A stretch of 64,000 nt of DNA from Symsagittifera roscoffensis (Eukaryota > Xenacoelomorpha > Acoela > Convolutidae). The DNA lies in NCBI RefSeq assembly GCF_963678635.1, contig NC_087064.1, positions 39,399,055 to 39,463,054 on the forward strand, given 5' to 3'. The notes below the pieces were generated by a model, which saw only the letters and a list, made by a program, of their open reading frames with translations, ran no database searches and was not told where the DNA came from. This document shows positions 43,263 to 55,980 of the stretch, piece by piece. The position numbers and the translations under genes were made by a program. Numbering within the stretch: the first letter of the stretch is position 1; each line of letters starts with the position of its first letter.

Positions 43263-45262
43263 ATCAATGACCGAAAATTTCCAAGTTAAACTAACTATAA
43301 AAAGTGCTAAATTGCCCGAAAATGGTCTCAAAACTGAGTATATGTGTGAATTTTCCGTAGATGCAGAGGCCAGTAGGAAGAGTGAGTATTCGAAAAAGTC
43401 CAAAATTCCAAAATGGGACGAGACCTTTTCGGTTCTTTTAACACCGGCTTCAAAACTGGAATTTCACTTGTACAAGAAAGGAAAATCTGAGAAGTATTTA
43501 TCTGGGACTATAGATGTTCAACCAATCGTTGAACGCCACAATGGGACGTTACGTAAGGTGCCTGTTACAGTTAAGCTGGCCAACTGTGGGCTAAAGGGTG
43601 AGTTGGAAACCGAGTTAGATGGTATTCTTCTGCGCAGTAATAACCAGCTAACTGCGCCTCAGACTAATGGAACAACTAGCCCTCCAGCAAACTGCAGCAG
43701 GAGCTCTGAAGGCCTTCCTGCTGGTTGGGAGATGAGGCAAACGCCAGAAGGTCGGAAATATTACGTAAATCATAACACTAAAACCACACACTGGACATTG
43801 CCTTCGAGCGTTGGTGCGAGTACACCAGGGACTGTTGCCGCTCCGGCATTCACTGCTAGCTCATCTCAAAATAGCCCTGCGCGCTCGGCTGCAACGGCAA
43901 ATTTAGCAGTACCGGCGGGTTCATCTGCAACTTCGTCCGCTGTTCCAGCTAATGTCGCGGAGACTCGTCTACCGCCTAATGTTGAAGCGCGTCAAGATAA
44001 TATGGGAAGAACTTACTACGTCGATCATTTGACAAAGACTACATCTTGGGAGAGACCGGATCCATTACCTCTTGGTTGGGATCGGAAACTTGATCAGAGA
44101 GGTCGCCTTTATTACATCGATCATAACACAAGAACAACCACTTGGCAAAAACCGACATCGGAGTCAGTGAGAAACTATCAAAGTTGGCGAGGAGCCGAGG
44201 ATCGAAACTATCAACAACAGCGGGCGAATCTGGACAGTCGATACTCGAATCAGTATACGATTTCTTCAGCGGACGACGGCGAAGGGCCTCTGCCCGCTGG
44301 ATGGGAGCGAAGAACAGATAGTAATGGACGCTCCTATTACGTCGACCATAATACGAGAACTACGTCTTGGGAAGATCCGAGAAGAAATCTAGCGGCAGCA
44401 CCGCAACAGCCTTTACCACCTGGATGGGAGATGCGTTTGTCACCCGAAGGCTATCCTTATTTTGTGGATCATAACAACAGGAAAACTACCTTCACAGATC
44501 CTCGAACTGGAAAATCGGTTGTCACTGCGGGACACATCAGCCAATTCAGCTATGAACGTAACTTCAAATTCAAAATGAACCAGTTTCGCTATCTCTGTCA
44601 CCAACATGCATTGCCGAATCAAGTTAAAATTACGGTATCCCGTACTAATGTTTTTGAAGACTCTTTTCACCAAGTTATGAAAAACACGCCAAGTGATTTA
44701 CGAAGACGGCTGTTTATCCATTTCAAAGGCGAGGATGGATTAGACTATGGAGGTGTGGCTAGAGAATGGTTTTTCATGCTCTCTCGTGAAATGCTGAACC
44801 CAATGTATTGTCTCTTTGAGTATGCTAACAACAATTCCTATTCACTCCAAATAAACCCAGCCTCCGATGTGAATCCAGACCATTTAATGTACTTTAAGTT
44901 CATAGGGAGGGTAATTGCACTGGCTCTTTTTCACGCGAAATACATTGACAGCGGGTTTACTTTGCCTTTCTACAAACGTCTTTTAAACAGACCGCTCAAC
45001 TTGACTGATTTGGAATCTGCAGACCCTGAGTTCTACAATTCTATCAAGTACATACAAGACACGAACTTGGATGAAATGGATGACTTGTATCTGGTGTTTG
45101 CAGACAGTTACGAGAAGCTGGGAAACGTCGAGACTGTTGAACTGAAACCGGGTGGCGGAGAAATCAGTGTCACGGAGCAGAACAAAGAGGAATATATTAG
45201 ACTGCTGGTTCAGTTTAGATTTTCAAGGGGCATTGAAGAACAGACGAAGTCTTTTCTTGAAG
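43263..45262 (+). CDS. WWP1/ITCH/Su(dx)-like: WWP1/ITCH/Su(dx)-type HECT E3 ubiquitin ligase, exon with C2, WW1-5 and HECT N-lobe
   Basis: The exon begins after TTTTTTGCTTTCAG (43262) with 4 nt of leader, then ATG 43267. An upstream 5' UTR exon is therefore implied but not found. Residues 1-120 are a C2 domain for membrane binding. WW repeats at about 150-179, 235-264, 267-296, 342-371 and 383-412 bind PPxY substrates; the second has Val (LPPNVEAR) in place of its first Trp. Residues about 455-666 are the HECT N-lobe ([25 protein letters not shown]), which recruits E2. The SVRNYQSW linker is typical of the WWP/ITCH class. The exon ends at EG|GTAATA (45262|45263), phase 1; read-through would stop at 45295. 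The enzyme ligates ubiquitin to membrane and signalling proteins. Family length about 800-900; here 809 residues when spliced. Confidence 0.95.
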
Positions 45263-46246
45263 GTAATAATTTATACTGTAACAGCGTGACTTGGTAAATT
45301 ATTATGACTTCTACCGAGCTTTCACTTAAAAATCTGTAAAGCAATGTAGCTCTTTTCGATTTGCATTTTTTCATTTGTACATGTGTGATAAGCAAGGTTA
45401 TTGCAACCGGGTACCAGACTTTTTGCCAGTAAATGATTTGTTAACAGATTGACTTAAGTTGTTATCTCCAATTCTGAAAGTCGTTAACCAACGAGTTTAT
45501 TTTGAGCATGTCTCCATTTTAAATACAATCTGTTTTCGAAGTTTGATTTTTGTTAGAAAATTATCAATTCCAATTTTTCATAAATTCATCATTTGTGGGT
45601 TATAAGGTCTCAGCTTAAGAAGTTGGTGTATTTCTTTGCAGGGAGCAATAATTTTTCTTCGGCTCAACAGGTGTGAGCTCGAATTTTGTCGGCTTTGTCC
45701 GCGTGGTAATTTTTTATTCCGATGCTAGCTTCACATTCAACTGTCTTGTTATGTTTTTTTCAAATTAAGCTTAATTTGATACAAATTGATAGATCCAGAT
45801 TTTTGGACATTTTATGTCAGTTTTTTGCGGTTTTCGTCTCTTTTTTTGTCGGTTTGTTTGTCATGATATGTTTGGTTGAATCACAAGTGGTGCGAAGGTC
45901 CGCTTCACCCCTGTGTCATGATATTTGTGCATGAGTTTATGGCTAAATGCTTGATTTGTTTTATGAGGTAAAAGATGTGTTACGAATCGATGATTTCAAT
46001 TGCGACAACAAGTAACTTGTAGGAGCTAGATTTCTTTCCCGTTAATGAATGTTAATAAAAATCTGTAATAAATAGATCTTGCTTCATTATGGAACCGAAA
46101 TACCTTCCAATATTCGGTCTAGAGGTAACGCCGTTGTCTTTGAGCCCTATTTGTTTGTATTTTTCCGCATATGTTTTCAGTATATGTATGTGCACCCCAT
46201 TTGTATACCCATTTCAGTATGTATGAAATTGATTTTTTTAACAACA

Positions 46247-46432
46247 TTATTCATTCAGACTGTTTTTTATTGAGTTTTTTTTGTAGATTTAGTGTTTTTT
46301 CAAAGATTTAATGATTTTTTCACAGCATAACTCATTCAGACTGTTTTTTATTGAGTTTTTTTGTAGATTTAGTGTTTTTTCAAATATTTAATGATTTTCT
46401 CATTTTTTCAAAAAATATATATAGCTTATGTT
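46247..46432. repeat. 81-bp tandem duplication, third copy at 49299-49410
   Basis: Units start CATTCAGACTGTTTTTTATTG at 46252 and 46333, and continue through TAGATTTAGTGTTTTTTCAAA and TTTAATGATTTT. A third copy, CTCATTCAGACTGTTTTTTACTG, begins at 49312. A nearby GTATGTGCACCC(C/A)ATTTGTATACCC is also duplicated (46186 and 46437). Confidence 0.75.
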
Positions 46433-47039
46433 TATGTATGTGCACCCAATTTGTATACCCCATTTCAGATTTTTTCCCGGAAAATATGAATAACGTCGGA
46501 TTTCTTTTGTCTGGTTACATTTTCTCGGCTTAGTTGCGGTTTTTTTTGTGCTGATGAAGTGTTGTTGATTTATTCTTCTAACTTGTAACTTTAGTAGCAC
46601 TAACTTTATGTTACATGGGTTCGGTCAACATTTTTTGTGTTGTTTGAAGAGAAAGTTTTAGTTACTTTCAGCTTTTGAAAACATTTTTACACTTGCGGAG
46701 CGAAGTGTATTAGTACGAACTTTCTTTTTTTCCAATCTATGTCGCAAATAGAAGTGCTCCCTTTTGTACCTTTTTTAAATCGGTAAGCTGCAGTAGCAGT
46801 AAAATATCAAATGTGTGTTGACATTTGATTAGTAAAAAGTTAACAGCTGATGCATTTTTAGACAATCAAAGATTGTTATAGTATGAACTCTTTTTTTTTT
46901 CAACCTTTGGCGCAAATATTGTTGCGACGCAAATATTGTTGCGAAGTTTTTTTATCAATAACCAGCTAATAAGTACAGCCAATGCTAAGGATATTAACAC
47001 AGGCTATTATATTGCAAATATCACTTTAGATTCAAGATG

Positions 47040-47105
47040 GATCTGTAGCGTAGAGATAGGAAAGGATGCCCGCAACAAAATAAGAGGGTTCGAACCTGGG
47101 CAGGG
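47040..47105 (+). repeat. tRNA-like sequence (possible SINE head)
   Basis: An A-box-like TAGCGTAGAGATAGG (47046-47060) and a perfect B-box GGGTTCGAACC (47086-47096) have tRNA-like spacing. A clean cloverleaf with paired acceptor and T stems does not form by eye, so a pol-III-derived SINE or a tRNA relic is more likely than a functional tRNA. Confidence 0.4.
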
Positions 47106-47594
47106 TCGGATGTTTTAAATGAACTATTTCATATACCAGCTAAAATGCGTTCTATAATTTGAGGCATGTTAGTTGGTTTTTTTTTTCAAATTGACTGGTA
47201 CTGCTAATGCGTCATAATTGGCTTGCGTCACTTACCATTTATGTAGACTCATAATTGGCGTGCGTCACTTAAGAAATTCTGTTGACTCAAAGTTTTACTC
47301 ATTCAGTTTTTCCCAGTAGCGTTATCGGTCATATTTTTGCTTGTGTATGCGAAGTGCAGCTTCGCCTCTGTGTTAATTCATCAAATGAATCAAAAAAAGT
47401 TATTTGTTTCAAACAACAGTACAATGATAAAAAAAAACTCGATTTCAGAATTTGTCCGGCTCAATGTATGTCGCAAGTTTTTTGAAATGAATCCTTAATA
47501 CATAGTTTGGTTTTATGCATTCCAATTGCATCGAATTGGCAATTTATTAGCATGTGCAGCTGCGTCATTGGTGGCTAGTTTTTGGGGATTTTAA

Positions 47595-47690
47595 GCATCC
47601 CTGGCTGAATGATTAATGCGTGAGACTCAAATTTGCTGGGTCGCAAATTCGAATCTGACACGTAGCCGAGTTTTTGCTAATACGAGGCAT
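47595..47690 (+). repeat. tRNA-derived SINE-like copy 1
   Basis: A-box TGGCTGAATGATTAATG (from 47602) and B-box AAATTCGAATC (47645-47655), followed by TAGCCGAGTTTTTGCTAAT. It shares AATGCGTGAGACTCAAA and the downstream tail with 62815-62910. Confidence 0.6.
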
Positions 47691-49447
47691 GTTTCTACTT
47701 TTTTGTGTTTCACTTGATAGAGCTGCTTTTTTGTGGTCAATAATTTCTCCTCTGTGTCAATAATTTCAAACAGTTTCTAATGGCATTTTTCCGACTCATT
47801 GGGCGTATACCCACATATTGTTGGCTTAGTGGCCGGTCGGTAAGTATTTGAAGCTCCTTTTTTACTGGTATTTGTGTTTCGCGACTGTTTTTCCTAAATT
47901 AAATTTTTTCGTCTCATTTTCTATTCGCTAGCTTGTGCTACGGTGGAGTTGTAATTCAACTGATGCGAAGCTCGACTTCGCTTCTGTTTTTTTTTGCGCA
48001 CTCATTTCATATCGTGCCATTTGAATGAAAAAAAGTTAACTTCCATGTCACATGAGGGGTGGGGTGTAAGTAGTTCAAGTTTTGAAACTTAGCAGCTCAA
48101 AATTTTTTGTTACGAAATTTTTTGATAGCATTTTTCATTGTTTATGAGTTTGTCTGAATATTCAACTACTCAAGTATTGTCCACTTAGTGGCGATGAGCA
48201 ATTTTAAAGACCTCTTTTTTGAGACGGTCTTTTCTTGAGTTTTTTTGTAGATATAGTTAAATAATTTCCACATTTTTTATTCGCCGGTTTGCAATGCTAT
48301 GGTTGATTTTTATTGTAAGTGTTGCGAAGCTCTATGTCGCTTCTGTGCTAAATTTGCTTAAGATGTTGACGACGATAGACAAGTTTTTCAAATTTCAAAA
48401 ATGCATTATTGAAATGCGTGGAGATAGTGGTGGAAAAGAGCCGAACTTTTACACGAGCCCTAGTGTTTGATCTGCTGGGTTTTGGTCTCCTTTTTCTGCC
48501 AACATGAAGTGGGAACTTTATCTGTAGGAGTGTCATGATTTTCTCCTTACAGAATCAGGTACTACAACTAATCATCCAAACTTTTCTGTGTAGGGAAAAA
48601 TATGATTCAAAATCTTGCTTGAAGAAAAATTGGCGCATGGAATCATTCTTGTTATAGTTTCATTGCTAGTGAAAGCTTTCAAGGTTTTATTTTTATACGG
48701 CGAAAGAAGCCATTGGTTTGTGATTCTAAGCTAGCTCTTATTTGCTCCGCAGATGCTCAAAATAGAAAGAAGTTTTTTTCCAGAAAGAAGTTTTAGCCAA
48801 AGTTGCTGTGCTTGGAGCTTATAATTGTTCCGACTTTCGATACGAAAGTAACGGAATAGTTGTGCTCGGGGTGGGTTTTTTTTTCTTCAGACAAATTTCG
48901 ACTTTTTAACTAGCCATTTTTGACGGAATTTTTTTTATCATTCAAAAGGTATTGTTGTCCTGAGCTTAAGTTTGAAAAGATATTTCACCTGTGATCATTT
49001 TTCGTAAAGTTATGAGGGTTTAAAGATTGCCATTTTGACCAATTTGGGACATTTAACGCGCAATATAATTCGCGCTATTACTGCTGCTTAATAAACTTTA
49101 AAAGGCAGTCGGAACATTCAGGGCTACGCCCTGGTACGAGCAGTCTTGTTTCTCTTAATAGACATGTTGCTCATAATATTTCTCATTTTCGATTGCGATT
49201 AGCACGGGTTTTGCATTCAAGTTCCGATTCACGTTTTTAAGCTTGCTTTATCTACTCTAGTCAGTTAGCGAGCGTAGTTTCTTTTGAAAAAGTGCATTTT
49301 TTCACAACATAACTCATTCAGACTGTTTTTTACTGAGTGTTTTTTGTAGATTTAGTGTTTTTTCAAAGATTTAATGATTTTCTCATTTTTCAAAAAAAAT
49401 ATATAGCTTTTTCGAGGGTTTAAAATCTGTTTTAGAATCAACAAGCA

Positions 49448-49729
49448 ATGGCTTCTTCCACGTATAATAATAAAAGCTTAAAACTTTTCACTAGCAATGA
49501 AGCCACACCAAGACTGTCTCGATACGCCAAAGATTTCTTCAGGCAAAAGTTAAAAACAAATTATTCTCAACACGGAAAAATTTCGACCCAATCTGATGAT
49601 AATGTTCAGTACCTATCCCAGATTGGAAATATGAGGACGCTCCTGAAAATAATTTACCTCTCACTTCATGGTTGCAATAATAAGACCAAGTCCCAGAAGG
49701 TCAAAAACTGCTACTCTTTTCACTCCTAA
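49448..49729 (+). other. Short open frame in intron, doubtful
   Basis: A 93-codon frame from ATG 49448 with a favourable start context (CAAGCAATGG) and a Lys/Ser-rich product. It has no recognised domain and no homologous frame elsewhere in the window. It lies in the intron just upstream of the LTR element, so chance is the likelier explanation. Confidence 0.15.
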
Positions 49730-49956
49730 CTCCACGCATTGGCATTTCAAATAGAATAGCTTTTTGAGTTTACAAAAATCTACTTTCGTTGCCTTGTATT
49801 AGAGGTTTAATAGCATGTATTCTCCAATATATTCATCCACACTCACATTGGAATTTGAATTTCAAAAACTATTTTCAATATTGACATAATGCAATGAAAG
49901 CTGGTGTGATCGTTCAAGTAACCAGCGAACAGTTTTACTCTGCATACTTTACATCG

Positions 49957-50368
49957 TGGAACCAGATCTAAACTACATTTTATTATTGGTTATAAATTAG
50001 ATATTTTATCACTATAAAATATTTAATTTTAACCAATCATGATCCATCTAACTAACAACCCACTTATTTGTAAGTGCTGAAATTACTTGTAATTTCAGCA
50101 CCAGAGAGATTTGAATTTAACTTAGAAATTAGTTACCTCTCCAAGAGACCTTCCAGCAATCGCAATAAAGCTAGTATACTTTAGATCTATTAAGCCTAGC
50201 AGAGACTAGTTAAACACCCTGAGACTAGTAGATATAAGAGTAAGATTAGGATTGGTATTAGACTAAGAAGTTGCACGAATCTATCCGACCGAAAATAAGA
50301 TAGCGTGACGAGCAGACGGTGTACCCTGTCCGAAATTACTCTATGAGTTAAACCTCGGTCCTAACTCA
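49957..50368 (+). repeat. 5' LTR of the 8.0-kb element
   Basis: 412 bp, TGGAACCAGATCTAAACTAC to CTCGGTCCTAACTCA, similar throughout to 57569-57963. A stem-like AGTGCTGAAATTACTTGTAATTTCAGCAC insertion (50073-50101) is shorter in the 3' copy. Confidence 0.9.
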
Positions 50369-50370
50369 TC

Positions 50371-50388
50371 TGGTGCGATCATAAGTCT
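50371..50388 (+). promoter_or_regulatory. Primer-binding site of the 8.0-kb element
   Basis: TGGTGCGATCATAAGTCT begins 2 nt after the 5' LTR, in the expected position and with the TGG start that pairs with a tRNA CCA end. The matching tRNA was not determined. Confidence 0.6.
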
Positions 50389-51542
50389 CGAATAAGACCT
50401 TAAAAAACATTAGCTTAGAACTAACAAGATAGATTCCCGAAATAGACAAAAACATTCCCGAAATGTTACATGACAATAATTTAATTGAAACGTCTCTACG
50501 ACTCAATAGATCAGAGCCGCTATTCCGTACAATACGAGAACTACCCGGTATTGGAAGAAGACCTCGGACAAGAGTCGATCTACGACTACGAAGAAATTTA
50601 CCATTAAGTTTCATGGTCGTACGGCAAAAGCCAACACAAACTTTTATATTTAGAATTTTACTAGCAATGAATTTAGATTTTCATTTGCAAACATAAAACC
50701 TTGAAGAAAAATCTTCAATGATTGTTTCAGGTGCTAAAGAAAATTTACTATTGCACAATAAAAATTGATAAAAACATCTCGAATCGTTTCCTCCAAAACT
50801 GCAGTAAGATTCAAAAAGATATCTGAAAAATATTTTTATTAAAATAAAAATAAAAATTAGTTAACATGATCATAAATTATTAGTATATACAAATCATCGT
50901 GTCATCTCCAGCTTCATCACCTAAACATAAAAGCAACATACAACTACTAACATAATCAAAAACTAAACTTTTCTATCAATAAAACCTAAAATTATTTTAA
51001 GGCTTATCCAAAATTTTATCTTTATTTAACTTAAATTTATCTACACCTTAAATACAGATCATCAAGACTTTTCTTGGATCTCCTTAAATACTTAAATTAT
51101 TTCATTTTATACCATTAAAATTTATATCCTGATCATCAAGGCGTATCCTTGGATCAAATAGAACAATTTTGTTCTCCCCCACCCATTTAATAAAGTGTCT
51201 AACGACCTCAAACGTCGATTCACAACCCAACCATTTCAAAGACCCAGGACTAATAAAAATTTTTCAAATCACTCTAACCATTCTAATTAGGCTAAACAGT
51301 GAAGAACTTCGGTTATTCAGCCTTCTTTTGATCCCCCTCACAATATTCCGAAATACTTGTCGAATACGACGAAGGTTTCGATATGACCACTGGAAAATTA
51401 AAATACACCCCTCATATAACACACCACCCTCTCAATGAAGGAACATCTTACATCCCAGTGAACCTCCTAAAACACAGGAAATCCTGGTGGAAAAATAAAA
51501 CCACCAGACACTAAAAGCACAAGATTACAAGAATTATCAATT
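50389..51542. other. Leader region of the 8.0-kb element, no gene seen
   Basis: AT-rich. A duplicated phrase CAGATCATCAAGACTTTTCTTGGATC / CTGATCATCAAGGCGTATCCTTGGATC occurs at 51054 and 51128. This is where gag and pol would be expected, but only short frames (50463-50696, 51169-51438) exist and none is recognisable. Confidence 0.5.
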
Positions 51543-52332
51543 ATGAATAATACATGTTTTGGCGCAATACACTATGACATCCACTTAGATATGAAACTAG
51601 ACTACACAATTAGTAGAGTTTTTCAAGAGATGTCACTTTCAGAATTAGAAACATTACATCAACTATGTGAATTAGAATGAACTCAGATTCTACAATCACT
51701 CGCACTAGCAGTTCTAAAAATACCCTACGCAGGATATTTATTATCCGGAATTAGATCAAACTTCCTTGACTATGAAGGGAATATTTAATGGTTTTATACC
51801 TGCACCAAAGAAGTATCACCATTATATGTTTTTGAAGATCAAAGAAGTATCACCATTATATGTTTTTGAAGATAAACGTTGTTACAAAAGAATCCCAATT
51901 TTCTATAAAAATAAAGTTCATTTTGTTGATACACTTTCAAGACGAACATATTTTTGGGATACCGCAGTCCCATGTGGATCAGAAAACAGCCACAACATCG
52001 TACAATTAAATCCCGACGAAGAAAAATACTACCTACTAACACCATACCCAACATTAATGCAACCATTAAAAAAGTTTTCACCTGAAAGTATTCGAACTAT
52101 TGCTCGAAATCCTAATATTGATCTACAATCAATAGGAATCTACTCTAAATCAGATATACAACATCACATTCGTACACAACAATTTCAGGAAATACTAATA
52201 CAAATGGACACCATACAACGACAATCAATAGATCAAAATTTAAGAAAACTTGCAGAAACCGCAGGATTTTCAGACATCTATACACAAGACTACAGCGGAT
52301 ATTTTAAAGATATTAAAGATAAAATATACTAA
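51543..52332 (+). pseudogene. Env-like open frame of the 8.0-kb element, broken
   Basis: The frame starts at ATG 51543 and has a TGA at 51678 and a TAA near 51786. A 34-bp tandem duplication (51807-51874) shifts the frame into 51766-52332. Conserved-looking parts include a Leu-rich helix with an ELETLHQLCELE pattern and a Cys-rich middle (CYKRIPIFYKNKVHFVD, VPCGSENSHN). I associate this pattern with the env-like third ORF of some metazoan LTR elements, from memory of the pattern only. In intact relatives it would be a membrane glycoprotein. It is clearly inactive here. Confidence 0.4.
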
Positions 52333-52463
52333 AACGGTGGAAATTATAGACCACAAGATATCTCACCAATAAACATTTTTAGTTTTGTAGCCTTAAAAAC
52401 GAAATCCTTGCCTTTCTAGGATGGCCATATTACATCTAAGAAAGATTGATTATCTTATACGCT

Positions 52464-52610
52464 ATGTTTAACTTTATTGGATTTCTTTTCTCATTACTCA
52501 AAGGAATCTATAACACATGTGCAATACACACACAAGTAAACCGACAAGCAAGCGTAGCACGCATATTATTTGTAGGATTTTTTTGGAATATTTTTATCAT
52601 CAATAAATAA
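52464..52610 (+). pseudogene. Putative membrane-anchor segment
   Basis: A 48-codon frame with two hydrophobic stretches (FNFIGFLFSLLKG and ILFVGFFWNIFII) separated by a polar part, lying just after the env-like frame. This is consistent with a transmembrane anchor of that protein after a frameshift. It is followed in another frame by Asn/Pro-rich sequence. Confidence 0.35.
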
Positions 52611-52843
52611 TATCCTCTTAGATGCACAAATCAAAGAATACAATACAAAACTATCAACAAACCCGAACACATACGACGAATCAAACAATAACACAAATGC
52701 ATTACCTACAGCACCACAATTACCAAATCTCCATCATAACCATCCATTATCATTAGTGTCACGAAATTTTAGGAACCCCCCAAACTTAAGACCAAGTCAC
52801 CTACAAAGCACCATTCAACATATAGTGACACAACACCCCCAAA

Positions 52844-54525
52844 ATGACGATACATATAAACAAATTTTTGAACAGCCGCATACCACCACTTTTCAGTGTA
52901 AAAATAATCATTTTTTCAGCCCACGATGAGCAGATAAATTGGATCACTCCACCGATCAAACTCCCAACCTGCCAACCTCCAAAATCCCATCCAAATTATC
53001 CCGCTTTCCCGCCACCTGATTCATCACGAACTAATACATCATCAGGCATGAATTCTGATACTAACTCAGATATCACAGTTTTTCAAACAATATCACAATT
53101 TAATAACTCCGATGTAGAAACTCCCGATGAATTTGCAGACTGCGAACCATCCCCTTCTACCCACACCCAGACCACCTCCTCAACCTTCTCAAAACCCCCT
53201 TTTCAACCTATTCAACCTCAAAACCAATGTACATCTCCCTACTCTCCTCAAGTGACCCCAACCTACTCCCCATTTCACCACGAACGATCCATCAACAATT
53301 CCCCAGATAATTTTCAAATTTCTAATGAATTAGATAATTTTTTAACATTACAAAAACAGTTACTATCTCCCCACACTCTCACCATTAACCAACTATCATC
53401 AACGATTACATCATCCAATCCACCAACACCCACACCAATTTCAGATAATACTCCATCACTCGTTCAATCATCCACATCAACAGAAACATCCACTAGTACT
53501 AACCGAGCTTATAGAACTTTTAAACGAAAATTCCCAAATCACCCGTTTCCATCCAAACCCGGAAGTGCCCGAGAATATATAAACCATCCAGACCACACCA
53601 ATACTACGAATTATCTTCAAATAACCCTACCTTTATTTCCCCAATATACACTAAACCAATCCGACCCTAACCCTGAACCACGTCACTTACACTACCTCTC
53701 TATAACACCACAAAAGATATTGAGAGAAACAAGGACGAATTATTCAGATTAACATCACTCACACCCCGACAATTTACATACGTAGGATATAAAAAATTAC
53801 TAAAAACATTCACTGCACCCCGAGCTAACGACTTTTCAATTGAATATTATGATCATAACATCATTAGATCTAATCAAGACCAATTTCTTGACGACGATCA
53901 GTTTGCTAACCCACAATTAACAGAAAAATTTTTCATTAAAACACCTTACTTATTCACACTTAACATACTAGATAAAAAGCATGATCTCATAATTTCAGAA
54001 GCATTCTCAGATATTCAAGCATACGAATCATTTCACGAAAAATTTCAAACATTTTCACTAACCTTTCATTTTCTCATACCAAAAGAACGTGATTTGCACT
54101 GTGCACACGACATTATGTTGCGAACTAAACAAACACACACCTACACTTATTATCGTTTTATCCAGAATCATTTTCATTTACACACACCATCACGACAACC
54201 CCACCACAGATTTCAGTTTATCAATTTTAAATACACATCACCATTTTTCCTAAACTTCACGTATTGTATTAAAAATACTAACCTTCAAGGCATCCTCCGG
54301 AATTATGACCCGTTCACCCAGAAGTATATATTTTGTCCCCTCACCAAGACTTTCAACGACGAAGAATCCCGTCCCCTAATAGTCCCGCATGAATATATTC
54401 AACCTATAGAAGTACCCATTTTAGAATTCATCCACAACACTAAATACAATCATAAAATTTATAAACTAGTCCAGAACACACCTCATGAATTTGCAGTAGG
54501 CACCGAAGAACTAAAAACCATATAA
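52844..54525 (+). pseudogene. Pro/Ser/Thr-rich protein of unknown function, frameshifted
   Basis: The first part (52844-53752) is rich in Pro, Ser, Thr and Asn, with SFSK- and PTPT-type low complexity. A frameshift near 53730 continues as ELFRLTSLTPRQFTYVG, and the C-terminal part reads to 54525 (YYRFIQNHFHLH, FKYTSPFFLNFTYC, KYIFCPLTKTFNDEE). The C-terminal half looks folded and aromatic-rich. No family recognised. It is not related to gag or pol motifs that I know. Confidence 0.4.
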
Positions 54526-55980
54526 GCACTTGAATTGCTTTGGCCACTGCTGCAAACTAAAAATATCATAAGCATACTAGCAAAATTACTAACTACATCA
54601 GACGCTATTCACGATGTTTTCTCTCACGGCTTTTTTCCCGACTAAGGTAAGTATGAATTAGATAATTTTTTAACATTACAAAAACAGTTACTATCTCCCC
54701 ACACTCTCACCATTAACCAACTATCATCAACGATTACATCATCCAATCCACCAACACCCACACCAATTTCAGATAATACTCCATCACTCGTTCAATCATC
54801 CACATCAACAGAAACATCCACTAGTACTAACCGAGCTTATAGAACTTTTAAACGAAAATTCCCAAATCACCCGTTTCCATCCAAACCCGGAAGTGCCCGA
54901 GAATATATAAACCATCCAGACCACACCAATACTACGAATTATCTTCAAATAACCCTACCTTTATTTCCCCAATATACACTAAACCAATCCGACCCTAACC
55001 CTGAACCACGTCACTTACACTACCTCTCTATAACACCACAAAAGATATTGAGAGAAACAAGGACGAATTATTCAGATTAACATCACTCACACCCCGACAA
55101 TTTACATACGTAGGATATAAAAAATTACTAAAAACATTCACTGCACCCCGAGCTAACGACTTTTCAATTGAATATTATGATCATAACATCATTAGATCTA
55201 ATCAAGACCAATTTCTTGACGACGATCAGTTTGCTAACCCACAATTAACAGAAAAATTTTTCATTAAAACACCTTACTTATTCACACTTAACATACTAGA
55301 TAAAAAGCATGATCTCATAATTTCAGAAGCATTCTCAGATATTCAAGCATACGAATCATTTCACGAAAAATTTCAAACATTTTCACTAACCTTTCATTTT
55401 CTCATACCAAAAGAACGTGATTTGCACTGTGCACACGACATTATGTTGCGAACTAAACAAACACACACCTACACTTATTATCGTTTTATCCAGAATCATT
55501 TTCATTTACACACACCATCACGACAACCCCACCACAGATTTCAGTTTATCAATTTTAAATACACATCACCATTTTTCCTAAACTTCACGTATTGTATTAA
55601 AAATACTAACCTTCAAGGCATCCTCCGGAATTATGACCCGTTCACCCAGAAGTATATATTTTGTCCCCTCACCAAGACTTTCAACGACGAAGAATCCCGT
55701 CCCCTAATAGTCCCGCATGAATATATTCAACCTATAGAAGTACCCATTTTAGAATTCATCCACAACACTAAATACAATCATAAAATTTATAAACTAGTCC
55801 AGAACACACCTCATGAATTTGCAGTAGGCACCGAAGAACTAAAAACCATATAAGCACTTGAATTGCTTTGGCCACTGCTGCAAACTAAAAATATCATAAG
55901 CATACTAGCAAAATTACTAACTACATCAGACGCTATTCACGATGTTTTCTCTCACGGCTTTTTTCCCGACTAAGGTAAGT
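53325..55980 (+). repeat. Exact 1328-bp tandem duplication
   Basis: 53325-54652 and 54653-55980 look identical base for base, including two identical 143-codon frames (54094-54525 and 55422-55853). The units meet at ATGAATT, which is also present at 55981-55987, a 7-bp microhomology. Each unit ends with a strong splice-donor-like CTAAG|GTAAGTAT (54647 and 55975). Confidence 0.9.

Larger units (their letters stand above)
45890..48348. repeat. Dispersed intron repeat family (GCGAAG...CTTCGCCTCTGTG)
   Basis: The signature GCGAAG(N)CTTCGC(C/T)TCTGTG recurs at 45890-45917, 47348-47372, 47964-47988 and 48322-48348, and again at 62980-63005 outside the gene. It is commonly preceded by TTCGCTAGCTTGCAATGCTA-like sequence (47930, 48280, 61025, 62085). 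Another shared block, GGCTCAATGTATGTCGCAAGTTTTT (47456-47482), matches 62602-62627. The repeats have no coding potential. They look like copies of one long non-autonomous element of unknown type. Confidence 0.65.
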
